IMG/VR virus record: IMGVR_UViG_3300030329_000805
Span: 1-30,390 of that record
From: a virus
Reading direction: 5' to 3' (one strand)
DNA length: 30,390 bases
The translations under genes and the position numbers were made by a program. The first letter of the stretch is position 1; the number at the start of each line of letters is the position of its first letter. A model generated the notes under the pieces. The model saw nothing but the letters and a program-made list of their open reading frames with translations, was not told where the DNA came from and ran no database searches. Shown here piece by piece: positions 1 through 9,900 of the stretch.

Positions 1-2
1 TG

Positions 3-2639
3 GCAACAGCAGCACAGCGTCCAGAGGCTAGAGATTATGCAACAGGCATTACTACAGATGAACGCTTTGAAGTAATTGAAGCTGAAGAACCTGAAGTAGC
101 TACGAGAATGGCTCAAACTATCTCTGAAAGAGAACAACAAGATTTAATGGATATAGTATCTAAAGAAGGGACAGACCTTGATGCTATACCTGAGTATCAA
201 TTAGCAGAACGTAGGACTGCACAGGTTGGTGAAGCTATTACTAAGATAGCTCAAGATTTAGGAAATGCTCCTTCTGTAGACTTACAAGGTAGACAAGCCA
301 TTACAGGAACTGCTCCTCAAGGGGATGCAAGTCAGATCGGTGGTATTCCTACTATGCAAGCGGCTAGTAGAGAGGCTATTACAGGACCAGAAAGATCAGC
401 AGCAGCAGAAGATATGATGGCAGTTGTAGCTAATCTTCCTGCTGAAGTAACTGCCGCTATCTCTGAAGATCCTGCTACATTAGAAGCTCAACTAGACACA
501 GGGTCAGATCCAGCAGTTGTAGCAGCCGTAGCTGCCTTACCAGAAGAAGCTTTAGTTTCTACACAAATGAGTAAGCTTCTAGAGGGTATGGAAGAAGGTC
601 AGACTCCTGCATGGGCAAGACCTGCTGTAGCACAGATAGAACAGATGATGGCTCAGAGAGGCATGTCAGCCTCTACAGTCGGTAGAGATGCTTTATTTAA
701 TGCCATTATACAGAGTGCTTTACCAATGGCTCAGAGCAATGCACAAGCTCTACAGCAAAGAGCACAGCAGAACTTATCCAATGAACAACAAGCTAACTTA
801 GCCTCTGCACAGAATACTATGCAGATTCGTATGCAGAATTTATCTAATAGACAAACGGCTGCGTCACAAACAGCTAATATGGCTCAACAGATTAAAGTTC
901 AGCAAGGTCAATTTAGACAAGAAGCTGCTATGACAGGTGAAGCTCAGACTCAACAGACTGAGATGGCTAACTTCCAAGCAGCACAGCAGAGAGCGCAACA
1001 GGAATCTGCTCAAAGGCAACAGACAGCTCTAGCTAACTTAGACGCTGGCTCTAGAATGGATTTAGCAAACCTAGAGGCTTTAAATAGAGCAGGTGCTGAA
1101 AATTTAAACGCAGAGCAACAGGCACGACTGACAACCTACAGAGCACAAGTAGATAGAACTATGCGTCAGGCAGAACTGACTCAGGATATGGAAAAAGCAA
1201 ATCTATCTACTGAATTACAGATGGAGCTGTCCAATTTAACAGAACAGAATGCAGCAGCCAGAGATACAATGACTGCTGAAAATCAAGAAAGGTTAACTAA
1301 TTTAAATACCTTAGTAGATTTTAAAAAGACCAATGCCACCTTAGCTCAACAAATGGATATGGCTAATATGAACGCTGAACAGCAAATGGAGTTAGCTATG
1401 CTGTCAGAAAGAGCGGCAACAGATGCTGCAAATATGACAGAAGCTAATAGATTTAGATTGCAGCGTCTTTCTGTTCATACAAAGATGATGTCTGAGAATA
1501 CAGAGCTACGACAACGTGCGGAGTTAGCTCAATTAAGTGCAGCAGAAAAAGTAGAATTGTCTAATTTAACAGCTCAAAATCAAGCAGATTCTGAAAGTAT
1601 GAGTGCTGAAAATGTAGCAGAGCTTCAAGTCTATGAAAAGAAAATGCAAGCAGGTCAAGTAAATGCTCAACTCGCACAGCAAATGGGATTAGCTAATCTT
1701 TCTAACGAACAATCTGCTGCTATGTTTAATGCTCAAATAGATGCCAATATGGATATGAGACAGTTCGATGCTAATCAGCAAGTACAGTTAGCTAATAGTC
1801 AATTTATGCAAACTATGACAGTTAAAGATATGGACAATAGACAGCAAGCAGCTATACAGAATGCAACAGCTCTGGCATCTATGGATATGCAGAATGCAGA
1901 TGCTCGTACTAAAGCTTCTATAGCGAATGCTCAGAATTTCTTAGCTATGGATACAGCCAATTTAAATAACAGACAACAAGCAACTGTTATGGATCAACAA
2001 ATGAGACAGCAAAGGATACTTTCTAATCAAGCGGCTGATAATGCTGCTAGGCAGTTTAACTCTACATCTATTAATCAAACAAACCAATTCAATGCAAACA
2101 TGGCTCAAAATATGGAGCAGTTTAATACTACTCAGAAAAACGCTATGGCTCAGTTTAATGCTACAGAAAAAAATAGAGCTAAAGCTATAAATGCTCAGAA
2201 TGAAACAGAAGTAAGTAAAGCTAATGCTCAGTTACTGACACAAACAAGACAGTTTAATGCTCAAGTAGATTTCCAAAGAGAACAATGGAACGCTGCAAAT
2301 GCTCAAGCAATTGAGCAATCTAATGTAGAGTGGAGACGTAGAGCAAATACAATAGATACAGCAGCTCAGAATGCTGTTAATCAGCAGAATGCACAGAATA
2401 CCTTTGCTATTACTCAACAGGCTCAATCTCAAATATGGCAAGAAGTAAGAGATCAAGCCACTAGAGAATATAGTAGAGAGCTTACACAAGATGAAAGAGC
2501 TATCTCTATGGCAAATACTGCTTTAGGTAGTGAGGCTTTTATGACACAGGATAAGTTTAAAGATCAAAGAAAAGAATTATTTGAGCTACTAAAAGATCTT
2601 ACAGGTATGGGCATTGGCTATACAGGCGAAAATCAATAA
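3..2639 (+). CDS. Giant Gln/Asn/Ala-rich hendecad-repeat virion protein (5' end outside window)
   Basis: The frame is open from the first complete codon at base 3, so the gene begins before the window; the first ATG at 108 is probably internal. From that Met it has 843 residues. Residues 1-208 are an Ala/Glu-rich, probably globular and helical region. Residues 209-802 are 54 consecutive 11-residue repeats with no insertion or deletion, very rich in Q, N, A and M and with no Cys or Pro. The last 41 residues are a mixed tail ending in a Gly-rich segment. Hendecad repeats usually form long, slightly right-handed coiled coils, so I infer an elongated fibrous virion protein. It is first in a run of structural genes, 17 bases before the next. 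It could be a fibre, an internal core rod or a scaffold; I recognise no named family. Confidence 0.85.
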   Translation, partial: ATAAQRPEARDYATGITTDERFEVIEAEEPEVATRMAQTISEREQQDLMDIVSKEGTDLDAIPEYQLAERRTAQVGEAITKIAQDLGNAPSVDLQGRQAITGTAPQGDASQIGGIPTMQAASREAITGPERSAAAEDMMAVVANLPAEVTAAISEDPATLEAQLDTGSDPAVVAAVAALPEEALVSTQMSKLLEGMEEGQTPAWARPAVAQIEQMMAQRGMSASTVGRDALFNAIIQSALPMAQSNAQALQQRAQQNLSNEQQANLASAQNTMQIRMQNLSNRQTAASQTANMAQQIKVQQGQFRQEAAMTGEAQTQQTEMANFQAAQQRAQQESAQRQQTALANLDAGSRMDLANLEALNRAGAENLNAEQQARLTTYRAQVDRTMRQAELTQDMEKANLSTELQMELSNLTEQNAAARDTMTAENQERLTNLNTLVDFKKTNATLAQQMDMANMNAEQQMELAMLSERAATDAANMTEANRFRLQRLSVHTKMMSENTELRQRAELAQLSAAEKVELSNLTAQNQADSESMSAENVAELQVYEKKMQAGQVNAQLAQQMGLANLSNEQSAAMFNAQIDANMDMRQFDANQQVQLANSQFMQTMTVKDMDNRQQAAIQNATALASMDMQNADARTKASIANAQNFLAMDTANLNNRQQATVMDQQMRQQRILSNQAADNAARQFNSTSINQTNQFNANMAQNMEQFNTTQKNAMAQFNATEKNRAKAINAQNETEVSKANAQLLTQTRQFNAQVDFQREQWNAANAQAIEQSNVEWRRRANTIDTAAQNAVNQQNAQNTFAITQQAQSQIWQEVRDQATREYSRELTQDERAISMANTALGSEAFMTQDKFKDQRKELFELLKDLTGMGIGYTGENQ
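732..2513 (+). repeat. 54 tandem 33-base units encoding perfect-register 11-residue repeats
   Basis: Cutting the protein into 11-residue blocks from residue 209 keeps the same pattern to residue 802 (54 x 11 = 594). Typical units are LANLSNEQSAA, LSNLTEQNAAA and QFNTTQKNAMA. Position 1 is usually L, M, I, V or Q, position 4 is often hydrophobic or Ala, and position 3 is Asn in 34 of the 54 units by my count. Units 41-48 mostly share QFN or a close variant at positions 1-3. The DNA units have diverged widely, so this is an old, protein-level repeat and not a recent DNA expansion. Confidence 0.88.
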
Positions 2640-2656
2640 ATAGGAGAATATAACTC

Positions 2657-3898
2657 ATGGGATTGTTAAGTAGTGCTTGGAAGAGTATAAAAGGTGGTTT
2701 TAAAAAGATTGGCAAGACTGTTAAAAAGGGCTTTAAAAAGTTTGGAAAGCTCATGGGTAAATTTGGAATCCTTGGTCAGCTTGCTATGTCTTTTATACTA
2801 CCAGGAATAGGAGGTATGTTTGTAAAGGGACTAGGGAGTATGCTAGGGGTTGGAAGTAATATTACATCTCTTAGTACTTTAGCGGGTAATCTTGCAGGAA
2901 GCACCAGCACTCTTGCAAAAGTAGCTGGACATGCTCTTGAGTACGGAAGAATAGCTGTGAATGCAGCTACTGCTCCTTTTAAGACTGTGACATCCCTTGT
3001 AACTAATTTTGGTAAAGGTGTTATTAATGGAATGAATAGAGTTTTACGTCCTGAATCTCTTGACATATTTCAAAGTTCTGGATGGTCAGGATTTACTTCG
3101 GATCTCAGTAAAATTGGAGAAGGTTTAAAAACAACTAGGTTTAATACAATTAAGGCTAATAAAATTAAACTGGATAAATTAATGGCAGAAGGTGCGGATA
3201 TTGGGAAAGGTTCTTATGCAATCGAAGAAGGTTACTTCGATACTAATGCGGCTGGAGAAACTATAGAAACACTCTCTACCGAAGCAATACCAGATGCTGA
3301 TCCTAAAAAGGTAGGTATTAGTAGTTTTGATGATAAAGGCTTACCTACTGATAATATAGAAGCCTTGAAGTATCCAACAGCAGAATACAAAACTACAGAA
3401 ACTTATAGAGGATCAAGGTTTGATGATGCATCAGGCTTTAGAGAAGATCTTTTCGACTTTAAAAATAAAGGGCTTGCTTCTGAAGCAGCGGATCAAGCTT
3501 CTGATTTTTCTCTTTTAAAGCCTAGTACTTGGCTTGATAAAGTAGGAGAAACAGCTTCAAGTATTAAAACTAATATAGTTGAAGAGATTCAAGCAACACC
3601 TGGTAAAATGGTAGGTAAAGCAGCAACTACAGCATTGTCGGATGCTGTTGGTTTGGGAGGTGCAGGTTCTTATAGATCTAGAGGTACAGATTTTGGCGCC
3701 AATACAAATATAGGTATAACCAGCCAGACTGCTCAAACAGAACAGGCTGTAGCTTTACAACGTTTATATGGTAATCCAGAGCCTACTAACTTGATTAACT
3801 CTTTTGCATCTTCAAATTACAACAATACTCCTGGCTGGATACCTAATGAGTCTTCTGCATATCATAATACACTACGTTCACTTACACGTACCGCATAA
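2657..3898 (+). CDS. Putative internal virion/ejection protein with cationic, membrane-active-looking N-terminus
   Basis: 413 residues. The first 35 residues are strongly basic and amphipathic, with a repeated K-x-G/K-x-x-K-K-x-F-K-K-x-G rhythm, and lead into a Gly-rich hydrophobic stretch at about 38-70 (ILGQLAMSFILPGIGG then FVKGLGSMLG). The remainder is soluble, mixed in charge and ends with Asn/Ser-rich sequence. Such an N-terminus fits a protein that inserts into or destabilises membranes. The gene lies just upstream of two large proteins that resemble T7 gp15 and gp16 in size and order, so a gp14-like role in DNA ejection is a reasonable inference, but no family motif was recognised. 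The ATG has AGGAG about 10 bases upstream. Confidence 0.7.
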   Translation: MGLLSSAWKSIKGGFKKIGKTVKKGFKKFGKLMGKFGILGQLAMSFILPGIGGMFVKGLGSMLGVGSNITSLSTLAGNLAGSTSTLAKVAGHALEYGRIAVNAATAPFKTVTSLVTNFGKGVINGMNRVLRPESLDIFQSSGWSGFTSDLSKIGEGLKTTRFNTIKANKIKLDKLMAEGADIGKGSYAIEEGYFDTNAAGETIETLSTEAIPDADPKKVGISSFDDKGLPTDNIEALKYPTAEYKTTETYRGSRFDDASGFREDLFDFKNKGLASEAADQASDFSLLKPSTWLDKVGETASSIKTNIVEEIQATPGKMVGKAATTALSDAVGLGGAGSYRSRGTDFGANTNIGITSQTAQTEQAVALQRLYGNPEPTNLINSFASSNYNNTPGWIPNESSAYHNTLRSLTRTA

Positions 3899-3910
3899 AT
3901 AGGAAAATAA

Positions 3911-4435
3911 ATGGCTATAGATGTAGATAAAGCTTTCTTAGATGAAGCTACCACATTTGATGCTCCCATACCTGGAGAGTCTTTAACAGTAAGTCCTGAA
4001 GAGACTCATCCTTGGGATGGGCCTCCTGAGTATAATAAGAAGTCTGATGCTTTAGAGTACTTCTTTGATCTTTTTACTTCAGAAGAAACCTACGAAAAAC
4101 TAATGAACTCTTTAGAATCTAAAGTTCCTGTTATGGACTTAGTTAAAGTGTTTCTCTATCAATCCTTTCAAGAGGGGAAAATAAACCCCGATATGATGTT
4201 AATTCTAGCAGAGCCTTTGGCCTACATGATAGCCGCATTAGCAGAAAGAGCTAAAATTGATTTTGTTATACAAGATGATGATGACGATGAAGAAGATGAA
4301 GATACATCTATGTTTGGCCAGGCAGTGGGAACTATAGAGTCTCCAGAGGCAGGAGAGGAGTTTCCTGAAGAGGTAGCGCAGCAATTAGAATCTGAAGTGC
4401 CTGAACAAGGTAGATCACTACTAGGAGAACAGTAA
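3911..4435 (+). CDS. Small acidic virion-operon protein
   Basis: 174 residues, strongly acidic. Residues about 35-115 look folded and helical, with ALEYFFDLF and MMLILAEPLAYMIAALAERA segments. They are followed by a nearly pure Asp/Glu run at about 121-132 (DDDDDEEDED core) and a disordered Glu/Pro-rich tail. AGGA lies upstream of the ATG, and the stop TAA shares its last A with the ATG of the next gene, so translation is probably coupled. Acidic proteins in this position can be assembly chaperones or minor virion parts; I do not recognise the family. Confidence 0.65.
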   Translation: MAIDVDKAFLDEATTFDAPIPGESLTVSPEETHPWDGPPEYNKKSDALEYFFDLFTSEETYEKLMNSLESKVPVMDLVKVFLYQSFQEGKINPDMMLILAEPLAYMIAALAERAKIDFVIQDDDDDEEDEDTSMFGQAVGTIESPEAGEEFPEEVAQQLESEVPEQGRSLLGEQ

Positions 4436-6927
4436 TGGCTGATAATATTTGGGCGGGAATAGGTCAAGCTAGAGCAGATGATTACAGACGCTATAGACAA
4501 GAAGAGAAAAAAGACAGAAGGAGAGCTAGAAGGGATCAATTATTGTATGGAGCTGTTTTAGCTCCTATTGGTCAAGCTATAGGTCAGGGCGTATCTGATT
4601 TTTTAACTGAACCTTTTGAAAAAAAATATGAAGACTTTTTAGGAAGGGAAGGTAGAAGAGTAATAGATACGCATAGACAAATTACAAAAAATGCAAAGAT
4701 GCATCAAGACTATATAGATGATATGACTACAGCAGGACGGAGGCACTCTGGAGTTACTGGTCTTCAACATGCTATTAATCTTAGAAATTCTGAAAGTGCT
4801 AACTTTTTTGTAGAAAATTATGGAGAGGATTATTTATCTACACATGCAGATTTATGGGAAAAAACTTCAAAGGCAATAGAAGCGGGAGTAACAAAAGATT
4901 GGAATGAAATGCATTCCTATATAGATGGTGTGAAGAATAGACGTTCTGAAGAAGAAATTACTAAATACTTTAAAGAGAATAATCCTTTTCCTAAAAGTCT
5001 TCCTGCTAAGATGTGGAGATCTATTACTGGTATTTTTGATAAAGATAGACTGTCCCAAGAAGAGCAGAATAAGCAATATTTAAAAGAAGCAGCACCTTTT
5101 ATATATAGAATATTAAATGAAGAAAGTAAAGAGGGCGGCTCTTTTAGAGAAGAAATAGAAAGAATGCATACAGAGGCTCTTGAGCTTGGCCCTCAAACTA
5201 CAAAACAATCTTCAGAGTTTGTACAAAGCTTAATGAATGATGAGCAACGAGAAGAGTTTGAAAGGATAAAAGCACAAAAAATATCAGATAGAGATATAAG
5301 AAAAAGTATGCATTTATGGGATCAAGGTAAAATTGGCGAAGCTTTTGATGATTTGAATTTGACTCAAGATCATATTACAGCTATTAATTTAAATACAAGA
5401 GGTATGAATCCTGCACAGAAATACACATATATTAACAACATGTTTAAAGAAGATAGTGCTGCTAATAGAGACTATCAAGACTTTACAAATAATAAAATTA
5501 TTGAGGCATACAAACGTAATGATATCTTAGAAGTTCAAAACCTATCTAACACTGAACCTTTATCAGAATATCAGAATGAAGCCATTAGATGGGGTATTAG
5601 AAAGAATTATATTAATCAATCAAATATACTATCACTTCTAAAACCAGGAGGTATAGATACTACTAATAGTCCAGGTCGCGCTCTTTATGAGAATGTAAAT
5701 TCTTTATATATTGAGGAAAGAGCTGGTAAAAATTCAATTACTATGGATGCTGCTTCCTTTGCAACCGCAGCAGATCAGTTAAAATTAAATAATTATGAAT
5801 TATTAAATACCTATAAATCTACCTTACAAGCTAATATATCTGAAACGTTAATGGCTACTGCTCGTGATGATAGGGGCAATAGATATGAAATGGATGATGA
5901 CGGGATGGACGCTTTTTTAAGAGATCATGGCACGACAATATTTGAAGAAGTAAATAAAAGACTTTCTACCTCAATTAGTGTACTAATAAATAGCTCTAAG
6001 AATTTATCAAATTCTATTATAGGAGAAACTCCTGATCCTTATGATTCCATACCTGCTAGACAGGAGTTATTAGATTCTGCAATAGAGTGGTATACAACGG
6101 TACAGTTTGATCCTGAAACTGGAAAAATAAATAAGCTTACTGAAGAGACACCAGAGGATTTCAAAAAGTGGATGGCTGGTCAAGAATCTAAATCTCCTAG
6201 TAATGGCATTAATGTGACACAAGATGATGATGAAGATGAAGATGAAGATGAAGATAATCAGCTAGATGTAGGATCTGTACAAAGCGTAGAAAAAGCTTTT
6301 GATGTTTGGGATTTAACTGTAGAGACAAATAGTTTTAGAGAAAAATCAGGAGATGAGCAGTTTGAGGATTTTATAAAGATTCGTAATGATTTAAAAGAAG
6401 AGCATGGTATTGATTTAGCCTTTTATGGTGGGAGAGCACCCGAACGAAATCCATTCCAAATAAGTGGTCAAGATTCTGTCACTATAACAACAGAAAAGGA
6501 TAGTCTACTAGTAGGGCGTGAAACTGTTCCTCAGTATAGAGTTAATGTAAGTAAAAATTTATTGGCTAGTGATGTGGAGGTGTGGGAAAGAGAAGGCGCA
6601 CCTGAATTTACTTTAGAAGTCTTACCAGATACTCAAGCAGGGAAAAATATAAAAAATTATTTCAGGTATGAAGCTCTAAGAGCTAGAACTATTCTAGACA
6701 AACTAGATGAAATGGGTTACTCAAGAAAAGATAGAAAATTTACAAAAAAAGGAAGAGATGAAGGTGGTAGAAATATAACAACTGATTGGGGAGAACCTAG
6801 AGAGTTATATGATACCTTAGATGATATTTTAGATAATATAGATATACCAGGGATTGGTGATACACCAGAAGTTTTAAACTTTTTACTGAGAATAGATAGT
6901 AAGTACAACAAGAATATAAATCTATAG
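4435..6927 (+). CDS. Large internal virion protein candidate (T7 gp15-like by position)
   Basis: 830 residues, charged and mostly helical, with no signal peptide or clear membrane segment. The N-terminal 40 residues are Arg/Lys-rich (RRYRQEEKKDRRRARRD). There is an acidic tract at about 597-607 (DDDEDEDEDED) and the remainder lacks recognisable catalytic motifs. It starts on the last base of the preceding stop codon and ends 8 bases before the 1,895-residue gene. In T7-like phages an ejection protein of about 750 residues (gp15) sits directly before the large transglycosylase-bearing gp16, and size and order match that here. The assignment is by context only. Confidence 0.65.
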   Translation: MADNIWAGIGQARADDYRRYRQEEKKDRRRARRDQLLYGAVLAPIGQAIGQGVSDFLTEPFEKKYEDFLGREGRRVIDTHRQITKNAKMHQDYIDDMTTAGRRHSGVTGLQHAINLRNSESANFFVENYGEDYLSTHADLWEKTSKAIEAGVTKDWNEMHSYIDGVKNRRSEEEITKYFKENNPFPKSLPAKMWRSITGIFDKDRLSQEEQNKQYLKEAAPFIYRILNEESKEGGSFREEIERMHTEALELGPQTTKQSSEFVQSLMNDEQREEFERIKAQKISDRDIRKSMHLWDQGKIGEAFDDLNLTQDHITAINLNTRGMNPAQKYTYINNMFKEDSAANRDYQDFTNNKIIEAYKRNDILEVQNLSNTEPLSEYQNEAIRWGIRKNYINQSNILSLLKPGGIDTTNSPGRALYENVNSLYIEERAGKNSITMDAASFATAADQLKLNNYELLNTYKSTLQANISETLMATARDDRGNRYEMDDDGMDAFLRDHGTTIFEEVNKRLSTSISVLINSSKNLSNSIIGETPDPYDSIPARQELLDSAIEWYTTVQFDPETGKINKLTEETPEDFKKWMAGQESKSPSNGINVTQDDDEDEDEDEDNQLDVGSVQSVEKAFDVWDLTVETNSFREKSGDEQFEDFIKIRNDLKEEHGIDLAFYGGRAPERNPFQISGQDSVTITTEKDSLLVGRETVPQYRVNVSKNLLASDVEVWEREGAPEFTLEVLPDTQAGKNIKNYFRYEALRARTILDKLDEMGYSRKDRKFTKKGRDEGGRNITTDWGEPRELYDTLDDILDNIDIPGIGDTPEVLNFLLRIDSKYNKNINL

Positions 6928-6935
6928 GATATTTA

Positions 6936-9900
6936 ATGGCTTCTAATAAAAAAGATATTTGGTCTATAATAGCAACAGAGGTTAAGGCTCCAGAAGCTTC
7001 AACGTTTAGAAAGCTTGGTTATGGTTTTGAAAAGGCTACTTGGCTTGGTAGCGATTTAGCTAACATTCTAAATTATGATGAAGAAGAAAGAAAGAGGCTT
7101 GAAGCTGAAAGACTAAAAAAAATAGAAGAAGAGTATTCAGATCTTACTAAAGAAGAAAAAGAATCTGGATGGGCTACTGTAGGGGAAGTAGGGAGTCTTA
7201 TTTTAGACCCTACGGCTATACCTCTATATGCCCTTGGAGGCGTTGGAGCGGCTACTAAGGCGGCTAGTTTGGCCTCACGACTTGGGGCTACTTCTAAAGT
7301 GGCTATGAGAGCTTCCCGTGCCGCTCCTGTTGGGGCCGTTTCAGGTTTAGATTATATAGTAAGAGAAAAAGGAAGGGGAGAAGAAATAGACCCCGCTACT
7401 CTTAGTTTTTCTGTGGGTGCTGGAGCAGTATTAGGTTCTCTTTTTCCTGTTAAGACTCCTAAGTCCTTAGAAGAGGGAGCTGAAAAAGCAAAAGAAACTC
7501 TTAACGCTGTCTTCAATCCTAAAACTAAAAAATTAAAACCTTCTAAAGTTTCAGACACCCTCTCCTCTCCGCTAGAGAATGTAGAAGAACAAAATCTTGT
7601 AAATAAACTAACAGCAGAATTTAATGAAGAAGCTCCAGATTCTTATTCTAATGCTATAGATGTTTTTAATAATGGCTGGACTATTACTAAAGCTAATAAT
7701 ATTAAAAGAGCATATGATGAGCAGAAGAAACTAAGAAAGTCAAGGAAAGATAATAAAAATAGAATATCAGATTCTGAGTTTAAAAGATTAAAAGCATTAA
7801 AAGAGGAGTCAGATACATATAGAAAAGATGGGTTATACAAAAACATATCCTCTCAAGTAGAAACCACTTCTGACGATGCTATAAAACTTGCGGAGAAATA
7901 TGAAAGAGGAGGCATTCTAAATAAGAATACTATAGCTCAAGCTGTATATAGACCTATAATGGGAGCAGCGGGGGGTTTTGGTTTAGGAGCTACGCTAAAT
8001 ATATTTTCTGATGGAGAGGATGAATTTGACCCGCTTACATGGGCATTGATGGGATTGACTGCTGGAGCAATATCTAAAAAGATTGTCAATTCTAAATTCT
8101 CACAAGAAATTAAAGATGCTGGTGTAGAGGCGGCAGAAAGCATTCCAAGAAAAAGCTTGTGGGCTTCTGCTAATGTTTTCTTTTCAGGAAGTTCTTCAGC
8201 TAAAGGGTCTGCTTTTGGAGGAGATGTACAGACTTTTACTAATACCGTACTATCAAATGTAGGTACTGATTTGAAAGGTGCTCTTGGATCTTCTATTGAA
8301 GAGGCTTCTGATCTTGTTCAAACGGATATTACTAAATCTTGGTTAACTAATTTAAGTGATTTAGGTGTCCTTAATACTAAAAGGGCAGCAGAATTGAGAA
8401 GTGCTTCTTATATGAAAGCAGAAGGTTTTTGGGATGAGGCTGCTTTACAAGCAAAGGGTTTTTCTAATGAAGAGATATCTAATATTTCTAAGTTATCTGA
8501 TATAGCTTTAGATAATACCAGACGTATATCTGACGAAGTTGATAATGTAGGTATTCAATATACTAAATTAAAAGACTACAAGCTTCCTCAGATGCAAAAC
8601 ATTCCTCAAATAGTAAAAGAGCAAGACAAAGCTAGAGAGTTCTATGAGAGAGTTTGGCTTACAGAAAAAGAAATTAAAAAGGGTAAACCTTTAACTCAAA
8701 AAGAAATAGAAAGATCTACAGATCATATTCATGGATGGTTTGATGATTTGGTTGCTTTTGGCGGTGGTAGAAACAAAATGCAATCTGCTTTTGCAGTACC
8801 CCCTAAAGGAGGTGCAAAGTATTTAAAATCTCCTATGAGGCCACTGGCAGATCACTTTGAGAAAGAGCGTAAGTTTACCACATTTGAAGCTAGAGAAATG
8901 CTTGCCAATGAAGGGTACTTGATTACAGATGTAGATAGGTTAATGAAAGGCTACATTAATCAATCAGTGCCTATTATAGAGTTTGCTAGACGGTTAGGAG
9001 CTAAAGGTGAAGGTGTGGATGCTATGAAAAGGTCCATAAACTTAAAGTTTAATAAGGCTAAACAGCAAGCTAAAACAGGTAGGGAAAGAAATAAGTTAGC
9101 TGAATTACAGTCTAAGCATATAAAAACTGTTAATGAGGTTGTTGATAATTTCTTTGGGTTCACTCACGCCTCTTCTTATTTTGCTAATAATAAATTTGCT
9201 AACTCTGTTATGTCTGTTCTAGTTACAGGAGCTAATATTTCTTTTCTTCCTAAAGTAACTATTACAAGTTTAGGTGAACTTGCTCAACCTTTTGTAAACA
9301 GTAACTCCTTTAGCGCCTTAAAAGGTCTTGGTAGGACTTTAAATAAATCAAAAGATTTTTCACAGGAATCAGGCTTTGCTAATAAAGATGTTATGGAGCA
9401 TGAACTCAGACAGTATGTTCTAGATAGTGTGAATCCAGATTCAACAATTCAAAGATCTACTAGAAAACTAAATGAGTTCTTTTTCAGAAGAATTACATTT
9501 CTATCTCCTTATACAGCTTGGTCTAGAAAGCTAGGATATAACACTGGGGTAGAGGATACTTTTGACATAGCTAAAAAGATGGCAAAGAAAAAGACAACGG
9601 CTCTACAAGCCAGAGCTAATTACTATGGATTGAAATCTGATGATATAGATTACCTTAATAAGTTTAATAAAATTGAAGATGCTTTTGAAGATAACAGGGG
9701 CAGAAGATTATTGAACATAGGCGGGAATAGGGTATCAAACAGAGACATTATAATTCCTGGTCATGGAAATAGAAGAGCTATATCACAGTCAAGAGATCCG
9801 ATAGTAAAATCATTTAGCCAATTTCTTTCTTGGGCGCAAGCTAAGACTACACAAACAAACTCTCTGATTAGTCGGATGGAAGATGGAGATCATGCTCTAT

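Noticed and set aside
4222-4539. 105-residue minus-strand frame with a run of Ser
   Set aside because: The Ser run is only the complement of the Asp/Glu codons in the acidic protein.
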